From positions 1 through 51,935 of the IMG/VR virus record IMGVR_UViG_3300024344_000021: a stretch of 51,935 nt of DNA. One strand, written 5' to 3'. A model generated the notes under the pieces. That model was not told the origin of the DNA and did no database searches. It saw only the letters and a program-made list of their open reading frames with translations. Source of the DNA: a virus. The stretch's first letter is position 1. Every line of letters begins with the position of its first letter. This document shows positions 38,391 to 46,735 of this stretch, in pieces. The translations under genes and the position numbers were made by a program.

Positions 38391-39536
38391 TTATGTTAAA
38401 CCCATTGCATTCATGTACTGCATATAAGTATTGTTGTTACCTACTCCATAGCCATATGAACCTTGAGGATCACGATAACCCATGTAAGGATCGGCTGCTG
38501 CTTGCATAAAGTCTTGCTGTGGTGTTGCAGGAGATACTGGAGCAAATCCTGCGTCTACTAATTGACCATAACCCATTTCAGGAGGATCACCTGCTAAAGC
38601 TCCCATAGCTGCCTGAGAAGCTACATTAACTCCTACCTGTGTAGCTGCTGAACCCAAGCTAGGCATACTTAATAAGCTACCGCCACCTGTGTCTGTTCCT
38701 ATAGTATCTACTGCACTTTCAGGTAATTTAAAAGGAACCTCTACAGTTGGTTTAGGTACTATCTTTTCTCCAGTTAATAAATTAGTATCAGGGTCTAATA
38801 AAGAAGGAGTCTGAGGTTGAGTCATTGTTGCTGTTGACTTTAAAGGACTAACTCCAAACACTTGAGAAACATTATCAGGGTCTAAGTTTATAGCCTTACC
38901 ACTAATGTCATCCCAGTTTTGTATTTGAGGATTTAATTGTTTTATTTCATCTACTGGTTTAAAAGTACTATCAGATAAAGTATCTAAAGTAGCACCGGAA
39001 TCTGCTACTACACTTTTTCTAAATGGATCAAGAATCTTATTAGCATTGTCAGTAATGTTTGTAGTTACTTTATTCCAAGCATCTCCAAAGGTTTGATCTT
39101 TACCAGACTTAACCCAAGTATCAAAACTACCATCTGCTGACCAACCAAATTTAGTAGGATCAAAACCCATCTTGTTAAGAGCAGTCTTAGTAAACTCACC
39201 TGCAAAAGTTTTAACACCTTGAGTAATAGTTCTAAAAGTATTCTTTACTCCACCTGCAAACGCACTAGCTTTACCTATGACAAACTTTGCTCCACTAAGT
39301 ATAGCATTACCTACAGTACCCATACTACCCAGTGCTGTAGCAGCTACGCCCCCTAATCCTTTGAGCATCCCCGACAGCATCGGCCCTATCCCCGGAACAA
39401 ACATAAGAGCAATTTGACCTGCAACACCAATCTTATTCATGAATTTTCCAATGCCTTTAAAAACACCTTTGATACCTTTACCAATCTTTTTAAAGACTTT
39501 TTTAACACCCTTGAATATTTTACTAAAAAATCCCAT
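38391..39536 (-). CDS. virion protein with amphipathic Lys/Phe N-terminus
   Basis: A 381-residue protein. Residues 1-37 are a series of short GxF-K-x-I repeats (MGFFSKIFKGVKKVFKKIGK...), like a membrane-active cationic peptide, followed by a hydrophobic Gly/Met region to about residue 85 (FVPGIGPMLSGMLKGLGGVA). The rest is soluble with a Gly/Tyr/Gln/Asn-rich end. This layout fits an ejected protein that inserts into the host membrane. No family name can be given. Confidence 0.6.
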   Translation of the reverse strand: MGFFSKIFKGVKKVFKKIGKGIKGVFKGIGKFMNKIGVAGQIALMFVPGIGPMLSGMLKGLGGVAATALGSMGTVGNAILSGAKFVIGKASAFAGGVKNTFRTITQGVKTFAGEFTKTALNKMGFDPTKFGWSADGSFDTWVKSGKDQTFGDAWNKVTTNITDNANKILDPFRKSVVADSGATLDTLSDSTFKPVDEIKQLNPQIQNWDDISGKAINLDPDNVSQVFGVSPLKSTATMTQPQTPSLLDPDTNLLTGEKIVPKPTVEVPFKLPESAVDTIGTDTGGGSLLSMPSLGSAATQVGVNVASQAAMGALAGDPPEMGYGQLVDAGFAPVSPATPQQDFMQAAADPYMGYRDPQGSYGYGVGNNNTYMQYMNAMGLT

Positions 39537-39545
39537 TGCTTTCTC

Positions 39546-42500
39546 CTAGTCTATAATTCCGTCTACAATATCTACTATGGGTTGAATACCAACTGCACCT
39601 GTATCAATGTCATTAGAAATAGCTGTTGCATATAAAGTAGTTTTACGTTGCTCATTATTTTCATAAGCCTGTCTTAAATAAGCAGCTTCATCTCTTAATG
39701 TTTGCCATATAAAGTTTTGATCGGCTGCTGAAATCTGAAAAGACTTAGCTGCGTTTTCTTGATTAGCTGCATTCTGAGCAGCAGTATCTATAGTGTTAGC
39801 TTGTCTTCTCCACTGTATATTAGATTGTTCTACAGCTTGAGCATTAGCAGCATTCCACTGTTCTCTCTGTAAATCCATAGATTCATTAAACTGTTTTAGT
39901 TGTGTTGTTAGTTGATTGTTAAACTTTGCAGCATCTATAGCGTTACCTGCATTTATAGCTGCTACTCTGTTTGCTTCAGTAGCGTTAAACTGAGCCATCG
40001 CATTTGATTGGCTTGTATTAAACTGTTCAATTTGTGTAGCTAAACTTTCATTAAACTGATTAACTTGATTATCTGATGTAGCATTAAATTGTCTAGACGC
40101 ATTTTGAGATGCTTGATTAGATAGTAGTCTTTGTTGTTCTACTTGTGTATCTAATATTAAAGACTGTTGTTCATTACTTAAATCAGCCATATCTCTACTT
40201 AAAAAGTTTTGAGCTTGACTAATAGCTAGTCTAGTTCTTTGATCTGCTGTAGCTGCATCTAACCCTGCAAGTGCTGTAGCATTTTGCATAACAGCCTGTT
40301 GTCTTGCATTAAAGTCTGTAATAGTAGCTGTCTGCATAAAACGACTATTAGCTAACTCTACTTGTTGAGCATCATTAAACTTAGTTAAGTCCATCCTAGC
40401 TACTGTAGTAGCATTTTGAACAGCACGTTGTTGGTCTGCACTAAGTAAAGCTACGCCCATTGTTTGAGCTATACGTCCTTGAGCAATATTAGTTTGCATC
40501 CTAGCATTTAAATTAGCTAGTTCAGTCTGTTGTGCTGCTGTTAAGTTTTGTGATCCTGCTTGATTCTGTGCAGTTAGATTAGCTAGTCTTGTTTGTTGAT
40601 CAGCACTAAGATTAGCAATCTCCATCTGTTGTGCGAACCCTGCATTTCTAGACAAGAAGTCTGCTGCTACTTGCATTTCAGCAAGACGCTCTTGATTCTC
40701 AGCAGTCATGTTCTGCTGTTCTGTTTGATTCTTTATCTGTAAATTAGCAAGTTCTATTTGTTGTTCATTACCTAAGTTCTGTGATTTAGATGCAGCTTCA
40801 TTCTGTGCATTAAGTTCAGCAGTTCTCTGTTGGTTCTGAAGATTCTGTAGTCTAACCTGTTGTTGCTGTTGAGCAGATAAAGTATCTCTTTCTTGATTAA
40901 ACTGACTTTGAAGAACATTTAAGTTCTGTGCAAACTGCGCTGACTGTGACTCTGCTGTCTGACGATTTGCTAAGTTATTCATTCTTCTAGTAGCATCTAG
41001 CTGTGATCTTTGTAGATTAGCCTGTTGCTCATTAGAAAGATTTTGTGCTGCTCTAGTCTGTAAAGCCTGTGCATTACTTTGAGCTATAGGTATAGCACTT
41101 TGTATAATAGCATTAAATAAAGCATCTCGTCCTACAGTAGAAGCATCTATACCTCGTTGAGTCATGTTTTGATTAACAGCATCATAAGCAGGTCTAGCCC
41201 ATGTAGGTATATTACCAGACTCCATACCTGCTAAAAGTGTTTCCATCTGTGAAGATACTAAAGCTTCTTGAGGTAACGCTGCTACTGCTGCAATAACTTC
41301 AGGAGCTTCATTATCTATCTGTGCTTCTACTTTAGCAGGGTCTTCTACTATAGTCCTTGCTAAGTTAGCAGGTATATTAGCTGTCTCTGCTGTAAACTGA
41401 ACTGCTGCATCTTTAGCTGCAACTCCCGTAACTTCTCTACGTTTATAAGATTCATAGTCTATAGTGTCTGTAATTCTAGCAGCATCACCTGTAGCTGATG
41501 TACCTGTTATAGCTTCTCTAGTTTGCTTTTCAGCTTCTTTAGTTGGTGATAAAGTTATTTGATCTCTTGGTTCTACTTTTTCTACGAACGCAGTATCAGA
41601 TAAAGTAACGTCTGTTGTCCTTCTACCTAGTCCAGTTTTTAATTGTTCTGCACTAAACTGTGCTGCCTGTGCTCGTTCAGTTAGTGCGTTAATTTCATCT
41701 ACTGTAATAGGAGGTCTGTTTCTATTTTGTGCAAACTGTGGACTGTTTAAAACATCTACTAAAGCTGCGTTATAGTTTGCAGGGGTTACTGTACCTGCTT
41801 CGGCTGCTTGATCTACATTAGCCTTTGCTACTGTAAAAGCTGACTTAGATACTCCTGTAGGTGGCTGTACATCTGTATACTTAGATACTGCCTCTATATC
41901 TGCCTTTGCAGTTATACCTGTACTTGGATCAATAGTAGTTGCTATTCTATCATCAACTAATAAATTAGGATTAACTCTTTGATAATCAGATATAAAAGCT
42001 CCTGTTGCTGCTGTACCATCTGCCTTAGTTGCAGTATCAATAGCAGCCATTTGTGCTTGAGTTGCTTTATCTAATAGTTGAGTTCTAGTAGCTGCTTGAA
42101 CTCCTCCTACTCCCCCTACTGTTGGGAATGGATCAGGTGTAGTAACAGTTTGTCCTGCTGCCTGTTGATTTTGCCTAGCTAGTTCTGCTTCTATTTGTGC
42201 TACAGTAGCTCCAAATTGATCAGCAACTTGATCTGAAGTTATTGTTCCTGCATTAAGAGCATCAACTACTTGTTGTGTTTCAGCCTGAGTATATTTACCA
42301 TCGGCAGGTATATCAGCTATTTGATTGGCAGATTGTATGTTAGAAGTAATTTGAGCAGCAGGTATACCATATCTTTGTTCTAGTTGACTAGCATCTACTT
42401 TTCCTGCATTAAACGCAGCAACAACATCATTCATTTCTTGAGCAGTATAATTACCGTCATCTCTTTTAGGTGCTAAACCTTCAAAGGGATCAGGAGCAGG

Positions 42501-42671
42501 ATCAACAGTATCTCCACCACCAATCACCCTAACCGGGCCTCCAATGACACCTATTCCAGTATCAGGCTCAAAATTTTGTCTATCTTCATCAGTCATACCA
42601 CCAATTTGATAAGAAACTCTACCACCCTTACGATAGTCTACTCTTTTCTTGTATGCTCTTTTTCTAGCCAT
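39546..42671 (-). CDS. long Gln/Asn-rich coiled virion protein
   Basis: A 1041-residue protein. A basic start (RKRAYKKRVDYRKGGRVSYQ) precedes two tandem repeats of about 40 residues (NYTAQEMNDVVAAFNAGKVD... and KYTQAETQQVVDALNAGTIT...), which look like small helical bundles. From about residue 540 to the end the chain is an almost uninterrupted Gln/Asn/Ala coiled region with units such as QNLTAAQQTELANLNA and FNATEANRVAAINA. Such rods occur in phage ejection proteins and tail spikes. No catalytic motif seen. Confidence 0.6.
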   Translation of the reverse strand: MARKRAYKKRVDYRKGGRVSYQIGGMTDEDRQNFEPDTGIGVIGGPVRVIGGGDTVDPAPDPFEGLAPKRDDGNYTAQEMNDVVAAFNAGKVDASQLEQRYGIPAAQITSNIQSANQIADIPADGKYTQAETQQVVDALNAGTITSDQVADQFGATVAQIEAELARQNQQAAGQTVTTPDPFPTVGGVGGVQAATRTQLLDKATQAQMAAIDTATKADGTAATGAFISDYQRVNPNLLVDDRIATTIDPSTGITAKADIEAVSKYTDVQPPTGVSKSAFTVAKANVDQAAEAGTVTPANYNAALVDVLNSPQFAQNRNRPPITVDEINALTERAQAAQFSAEQLKTGLGRRTTDVTLSDTAFVEKVEPRDQITLSPTKEAEKQTREAITGTSATGDAARITDTIDYESYKRREVTGVAAKDAAVQFTAETANIPANLARTIVEDPAKVEAQIDNEAPEVIAAVAALPQEALVSSQMETLLAGMESGNIPTWARPAYDAVNQNMTQRGIDASTVGRDALFNAIIQSAIPIAQSNAQALQTRAAQNLSNEQQANLQRSQLDATRRMNNLANRQTAESQSAQFAQNLNVLQSQFNQERDTLSAQQQQQVRLQNLQNQQRTAELNAQNEAASKSQNLGNEQQIELANLQIKNQTEQQNMTAENQERLAEMQVAADFLSRNAGFAQQMEIANLSADQQTRLANLTAQNQAGSQNLTAAQQTELANLNARMQTNIAQGRIAQTMGVALLSADQQRAVQNATTVARMDLTKFNDAQQVELANSRFMQTATITDFNARQQAVMQNATALAGLDAATADQRTRLAISQAQNFLSRDMADLSNEQQSLILDTQVEQQRLLSNQASQNASRQFNATSDNQVNQFNESLATQIEQFNTSQSNAMAQFNATEANRVAAINAGNAIDAAKFNNQLTTQLKQFNESMDLQREQWNAANAQAVEQSNIQWRRQANTIDTAAQNAANQENAAKSFQISAADQNFIWQTLRDEAAYLRQAYENNEQRKTTLYATAISNDIDTGAVGIQPIVDIVDGIID

Positions 42672-42673
42672 AA

Positions 42674-43081
42674 TTATTTCTCTCTTTGAACACCTTTAAC
42701 CTTTTCAAAAGTTCTTAGTCCACCTAGACCAAGCATACCTAAAAGAACAGGCATCATAGTTTGTAAATCAATTAATGGTATAACTATATCTGTGTCAGCT
42801 AACGCTAATGCAAAGTTAGCAAATGGGATTATAAGAAAGTTACCGACCATACCTAAACAACAAGACCATCCTATAGCGGGTCGCCACCCTGCCACAAATA
42901 AACTGTTATGTGCTGCTTCAGTTTTATTTATTTCTAATTGAGCTTGTATAGTTTCTTGAGCGTGTCGTTCGCTCATAGTTGCTATTTCATGTGCCAACAA
43001 TGAACGCTGATCTTTATCTTCTACAAATTTATCTAAGATACTTGATACAGGCCCAATTAATTTATCTACAAGTCCAATCAT
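42674..43081 (-). CDS. holin, 3TM family
   Basis: A 135-residue membrane protein with NKTEAAHNSLFVAGWRPAIG, the signature of the GTA/phage 3TM holin family. The membrane segments follow (WSCCLGMVGNFLIIPFANFA, a central one with DIVIPLIDLQ, and MMPVLLGMLGLGGL). The N-terminus is an amphipathic helical arm. It would open the inner membrane for the endolysin at 29581-29949, which has no signal peptide. Confidence 0.88.
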   Translation of the reverse strand: MIGLVDKLIGPVSSILDKFVEDKDQRSLLAHEIATMSERHAQETIQAQLEINKTEAAHNSLFVAGWRPAIGWSCCLGMVGNFLIIPFANFALALADTDIVIPLIDLQTMMPVLLGMLGLGGLRTFEKVKGVQREK

Positions 43082-43094
43082 AATTTATGTCCTT

Positions 43095-43250
43095 TTAAAT
43101 TGCTAATGCGATTCCAAGAAGTATAACGACTACAACACCTGCATAGACTAATACTCTATTATCTAAATTAGATGGCGAGTCTAGTTTATCTTTAGTGCGT
43201 GTTAAAAATCCTTGAAGTTTTTCTAGTAATGCGTTTAGTGCTGTCAACAT
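43095..43250 (-). CDS. small tail-anchored membrane protein
   Basis: A 51-codon frame from ATG 43250 to TAA 43095, with GGAG 7 bases upstream. A charged helix (MLTALNALLEKLQGFLTRTK) is followed by a C-terminal membrane segment (VLVYAGVVVVILLGIALAI). It lies between the holin and another small membrane protein and may take part in lysis timing. Not recognised as a known family. Confidence 0.65.
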   Translation of the reverse strand: MLTALNALLEKLQGFLTRTKDKLDSPSNLDNRVLVYAGVVVVILLGIALAI

Positions 43251-43252
43251 AG

Positions 43253-43492
43253 TTATTCTCCCCATCCCATGTAAATACCAACCGCTAGTGCAGTCAGTAA
43301 CGCTGTTGTTATCATTCTAGCTATAGTCTGTCCTACTGTAGTTTTAGTAGCTCTCCAAGAGTCTAGTAAACTTCTAAGTTCTTTAACATCGTCATAGGCT
43401 TCTTCATCAGACAAGCCTACTTCTTTAAGAGCTTGTTTAGCTCCCTCTTGGGCTGCTTTATGTATAAGTGCTTCTAATTCCTGTTCAGTCAT
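43253..43492 (-). CDS. DUF6127-like small membrane protein
   Basis: About 79 residues from ATG 43492 (GGAAG upstream). The pattern GAKQALKEVGLSDEEAYDDV, then KELRSLLDSWRATKTTVGQT and a C-terminal membrane segment (ALLTALAVGIYMGWG) fits DUF6127, a family common beside phage holins. Likely associated with the inner membrane at the lysis stage. Longer start at 43507 is possible. Confidence 0.75.
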   Translation of the reverse strand: MTEQELEALIHKAAQEGAKQALKEVGLSDEEAYDDVKELRSLLDSWRATKTTVGQTIARMITTALLTALAVGIYMGWGE

Positions 43493-43494
43493 GA

Positions 43495-43788
43495 TTAACA
43501 CTTCCACCTTTTTCTAGCCTGACGTAACCTAGAATTAGGATCTTTAGCAGCTTTGGGAAACTTTTTCATCTGCCCCGCAGAACGAGCACAAAAAGACTTA
43601 CGCCTCTTTGCATCCTTGCTGCCTTTCTTGACCTTGCCCGTAACTGCTGTTTGCAACTTAGAGCCGGGATTGTCCCTACGATATTTAGCTACACCCTTCT
43701 TGGTCATACCTGCGCCAGATTTAGTCGGACGCTTATGACCACCTTTAATGGTGTGGCCTTTCATAGTCCCCTTTTTCTTAGTTGCCAT
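43495..43788 (-). CDS. DUF6321-like basic protein
   Basis: A 97-residue, strongly basic protein from ATG 43788 (MATKKKGTMKGHTIKGGHKR). The core TKSGAGMTKKGVAKYRRDNP and the KDAKRRKSFCARSAGQMKKF block match DUF6321, a small phage protein family of unknown function. Charge suggests association with DNA. Longer start at 43821 would lie in the preceding gene. Confidence 0.8.
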   Translation of the reverse strand: MATKKKGTMKGHTIKGGHKRPTKSGAGMTKKGVAKYRRDNPGSKLQTAVTGKVKKGSKDAKRRKSFCARSAGQMKKFPKAAKDPNSRLRQARKRWKC

Positions 43789-43789
43789 A

Positions 43790-43978
43790 CTACTTATCCT
43801 CACTAAATGATAAAAGTTCAAGAGTTATATTAGTTTTATAAACATCTAAAAGACCTATGATAGCTTCAAGAGGTACACCTCTATCTGCTTGAGTAACAAG
43901 ATAATCTACTAGTTCTTTAGTGGCAGTTTCAATTAATTTATCTTTATTTTTAGGATTTAAATAAACAATGTTTTCCAT
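43790..43978 (-). CDS. small acidic protein, unknown function
   Basis: About 62 residues from ATG 43978 (MENIVYLNPKNKDKLIETAT), the start with the better ribosome site (AAGGTGG upstream). A helical ELVDYLVTQADRGVPLEAII region follows. No family is recognised. It is separated by 1 base from its neighbours on both sides. Confidence 0.6.
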   Translation of the reverse strand: MENIVYLNPKNKDKLIETATKELVDYLVTQADRGVPLEAIIGLLDVYKTNITLELLSFSEDK

Positions 43979-43979
43979 A

Positions 43980-44177
43980 CTATTTGTACCACCTTGAGTC
44001 TTCATCAACATTAATATGCTGACAATGAGCTTTAATGTCTGGATACTCTGGCTGATTACTTAACCTTTGAGCAAAGTACAAACATCTATTTATATCTTGA
44101 AAGCAAAGAGCTTGCTCACAAGTTTGATCTACTCTTTGACCGCCTATAGTAACTATTAGAATAAATAAAACTTTCAT
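43980..44177 (-). CDS. small exported Cys-rich protein
   Basis: A 65-residue protein with a short hydrophobic N-terminus (MKVLFILIVTIGG) that looks like a signal peptide or anchor, then four Cys (CEQALCFQDINRC and AHC) that could form disulfides in the periplasm. Could be part of the lysis or virion set. Function unknown. Confidence 0.55.
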   Translation of the reverse strand: MKVLFILIVTIGGQRVDQTCEQALCFQDINRCLYFAQRLSNQPEYPDIKAHCQHINVDEDSRWYK

Positions 44178-44179
44178 AG

Positions 44180-44689
44180 TTACTCAGGCTTTTCAGGCCA
44201 ATCATCTTCTGTTAAGTTATGTGGAAAATTACTGTGTGTAGTTATATCTCTTAATGCTTGCCTATAAGTAGCCCAATCAGAAGACATTGTAACATCCGAC
44301 AACCCCATCCAATCTGTTTCAGCAAGCAATCCATCACGCTTAGTTCTTACTGCCGCAGCAGCTTCAGCATCTAACTTAGCCTGATAGGCTGCCTCATGTT
44401 CTGCTTTAATCGTAGTCACACCATCAACAGTCGTATCAACAAACATATCTTGTTCAACCCAAGCCTGTACCCACTGGTCATTGTCGTTTTGTTCAACACC
44501 ATTGCGTACATAGTGCTTGTAAGCCTCAGAACTTGTAGGCTTTGGGGTTTCAAAAACTATGTCAACTCCTAAAAATTCATATACTTCATCATTCCAAACT
44601 TTAGGAAAAGAAGTATTAGCATTAGCAGCTATTAGTTCTTCCTTAGTTTTAATTTCTCCATTTGATTGTAACCTGTATTCATTTGCCAT
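44180..44689 (-). CDS. tail fibre assembly / tail assembly chaperone-like protein
   Basis: A 169-residue protein whose second half carries the phage tail-assembly chaperone pattern: RDGLLAETDWMGLSDVTMSS, then DWATYRQALRDITTHSNFPH and a WPEKPE end. It follows the fibre genes, the usual place for proteins that help fibres fold or attach. A GGAG site precedes ATG 44689. It is a short, soluble, acidic protein. Confidence 0.8.
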   Translation of the reverse strand: MANEYRLQSNGEIKTKEELIAANANTSFPKVWNDEVYEFLGVDIVFETPKPTSSEAYKHYVRNGVEQNDNDQWVQAWVEQDMFVDTTVDGVTTIKAEHEAAYQAKLDAEAAAAVRTKRDGLLAETDWMGLSDVTMSSDWATYRQALRDITTHSNFPHNLTEDDWPEKPE

Positions 44690-44698
44690 TGTTATCTC

Positions 44699-46729
44699 CT
44701 ACGCAAAAGCTAAATATATATATTTGCCACCACTAGCGTTTAAAGCAGCAGGAGCAGAAGAAGTTATTGTAAAACCTGACGAATGAGGGTCTATATAATC
44801 TGTGTTTGTAACTTCAGCAGCGGTGCTATTCCATAAAATATAAGGATCATTTCCTGATACAATTCCGCTTGTTGTATCAAAAACATACCAACCACCTGCA
44901 CCAGCAACGCCATCATCTGCTCTTTTAATTAACACAAATCTTGCAGCAGCACCTAAATCTGTTAGATTTATGTCATTACCTGTCCCAGTGTATGATCCAA
45001 CATGAGAAATACCAGATAAACTTGCAAAACCCAACCAAAGATAAGACCCACTTGAATTATTAACCATATCATTTGTGCCAACTTTAAAAACTGAAGCAGT
45101 TGGAGTAGCACGAAAAATAGTTGTGCTTCCAAAAACACCAACGGAACCATCTGCTAAAAACAAATATTGACCATTGAAGCTGCCAGTAAAAGGAACATCT
45201 TTATGATACACGCCCCAATCCCCACTAGAACTAGAGTCTAATCGCTTAATTATTTGCATTTCAGGAACAACTTTTAAATTGTGAGTAACATCAAGGTTGC
45301 TGCCTGTTCCTGAGTAGACTACTACATCAAATACTTTTGGATATCTTCTAAACGAATAGTAAGCTCTTGGTGAGCTTGTACCGTCAAAATTTCCTGTAAC
45401 TTCTATAACATCTTGTTTGTGTCCGAAATCAAAAAGCGGCCCTGCTGCTGCATCATTAGCATGAGTATAAAGATTCTTACCACCTAATAATCTGGTTATA
45501 AGATAATTACTGTAATTTGAATCTCTCCATGAACCAAATTGTATGTCAGCTGGAAATCCAGTAGCAGGTAATTCTGTTCCATTTTGTAAATTGGTTGTAT
45601 TTTCTGCTATATGCAATACATCAGTACCCGCAGAAGGTTCTTTCATAGGGCCACGACGGATTGCCATGTAAACATATGTTGAGCCAGAATTACTTACATT
45701 TGAATCATTTACAATAAAACCTGTGCTTGTTAATTTACCTCTGTATGAATTTAAATCTTCATCTTCAGATGAGTTCCAAAATAAAGTAGCTTGATCATTG
45801 CCTGTTGCTGTATAACCCCTCATGTTGTCAAAGATCATCCAAGAATTTGCCTGAGAATTTCCTGTATCATTACCAGTACTTCTTTTTATCATTAACCATT
45901 GTGGTTCAAATCCAACATCTACCGTTACATCTGTTGAGCCATTTCCATTATAATAACCACACTTTATAATAGCTTCATCGCCATCATCACCAAAAATTTG
46001 ACTATCTGAGTCACCTTGACCCGCAAATAAATACGCAATATAGGTTGCCCCATTTTGATTTGTATCATCAACCCGACTTCCCTGACCTAAAGTAAAATTA
46101 CTAGCGTTCCCATTTGCATCGTAAAATGCTGAATTATCACCACCAGTGTTAGTAAAAGCTGCGTCAGTGTTTAGAACACCGTAGCTATAACTAAGTTGAC
46201 TATATCTGTGCCAAACTCTCCAATCAGCACTAGAATCTGTTCGCTTTACCATAATCATTCCGGGTTTACACCCAAGATTGTGATTTACCGTTCTAGCTGA
46301 AGTACCATCACCAGTGTAAGTGACAACATCAAAAAATCCTTCTTGTTTTCGGAATGTCCAAGAAGTGTATATATAATTATCATTATTTGTTATTCCAGTT
46401 GCAGTGTTTAAATCAAATCCAGTTGAAGTAAAAGCATTTGATGTATCATTTTTTAAAGGAGTGTAGTTATCTTGTGCAGCATTTGAGCTTGAATGAATAA
46501 CATTGTTAGAATTTCGTTCCGTATCATATAAAGCGTGGTCAGCAGCATCTTCTCTAGATTTAATCCAAACAAGACCACCTTCTCCCGCAAGATCAATACC
46601 ATTGTTAATGGATTGTGAACCAGAATTTCCATTATAAAGATGCGTAGAAAATACATCTTCAACATAAACTTTATCACCACTAGCAGAACCCGCAGCAGCG
46701 TGTAATAATTTTTTGGCTGATCCTGACAT
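44699..46729 (-). CDS. tail fibre / receptor-binding protein (DUF7483-type repeats)
   Basis: A 676-residue beta-rich protein with repeated modules of the form FDVVTYTGDGTSARTVNHNL-G-x-x-PGMIMVKR-x(n)-W-x-V-x-H; I see about four copies, the second as VVVYSGTGSNLDVTHNL. This matches lectin-like phage tail fibre proteins annotated as DUF7483. It would bind the host surface. Located next to the other fibre gene and the tail-assembly chaperone. Confidence 0.8.
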   Translation of the reverse strand: MSGSAKKLLHAAAGSASGDKVYVEDVFSTHLYNGNSGSQSINNGIDLAGEGGLVWIKSREDAADHALYDTERNSNNVIHSSSNAAQDNYTPLKNDTSNAFTSTGFDLNTATGITNNDNYIYTSWTFRKQEGFFDVVTYTGDGTSARTVNHNLGCKPGMIMVKRTDSSADWRVWHRYSQLSYSYGVLNTDAAFTNTGGDNSAFYDANGNASNFTLGQGSRVDDTNQNGATYIAYLFAGQGDSDSQIFGDDGDEAIIKCGYYNGNGSTDVTVDVGFEPQWLMIKRSTGNDTGNSQANSWMIFDNMRGYTATGNDQATLFWNSSEDEDLNSYRGKLTSTGFIVNDSNVSNSGSTYVYMAIRRGPMKEPSAGTDVLHIAENTTNLQNGTELPATGFPADIQFGSWRDSNYSNYLITRLLGGKNLYTHANDAAAGPLFDFGHKQDVIEVTGNFDGTSSPRAYYSFRRYPKVFDVVVYSGTGSNLDVTHNLKVVPEMQIIKRLDSSSSGDWGVYHKDVPFTGSFNGQYLFLADGSVGVFGSTTIFRATPTASVFKVGTNDMVNNSSGSYLWLGFASLSGISHVGSYTGTGNDINLTDLGAAARFVLIKRADDGVAGAGGWYVFDTTSGIVSGNDPYILWNSTAAEVTNTDYIDPHSSGFTITSSAPAALNASGGKYIYLAFA

Positions 46730-46735
46730 ACTATT

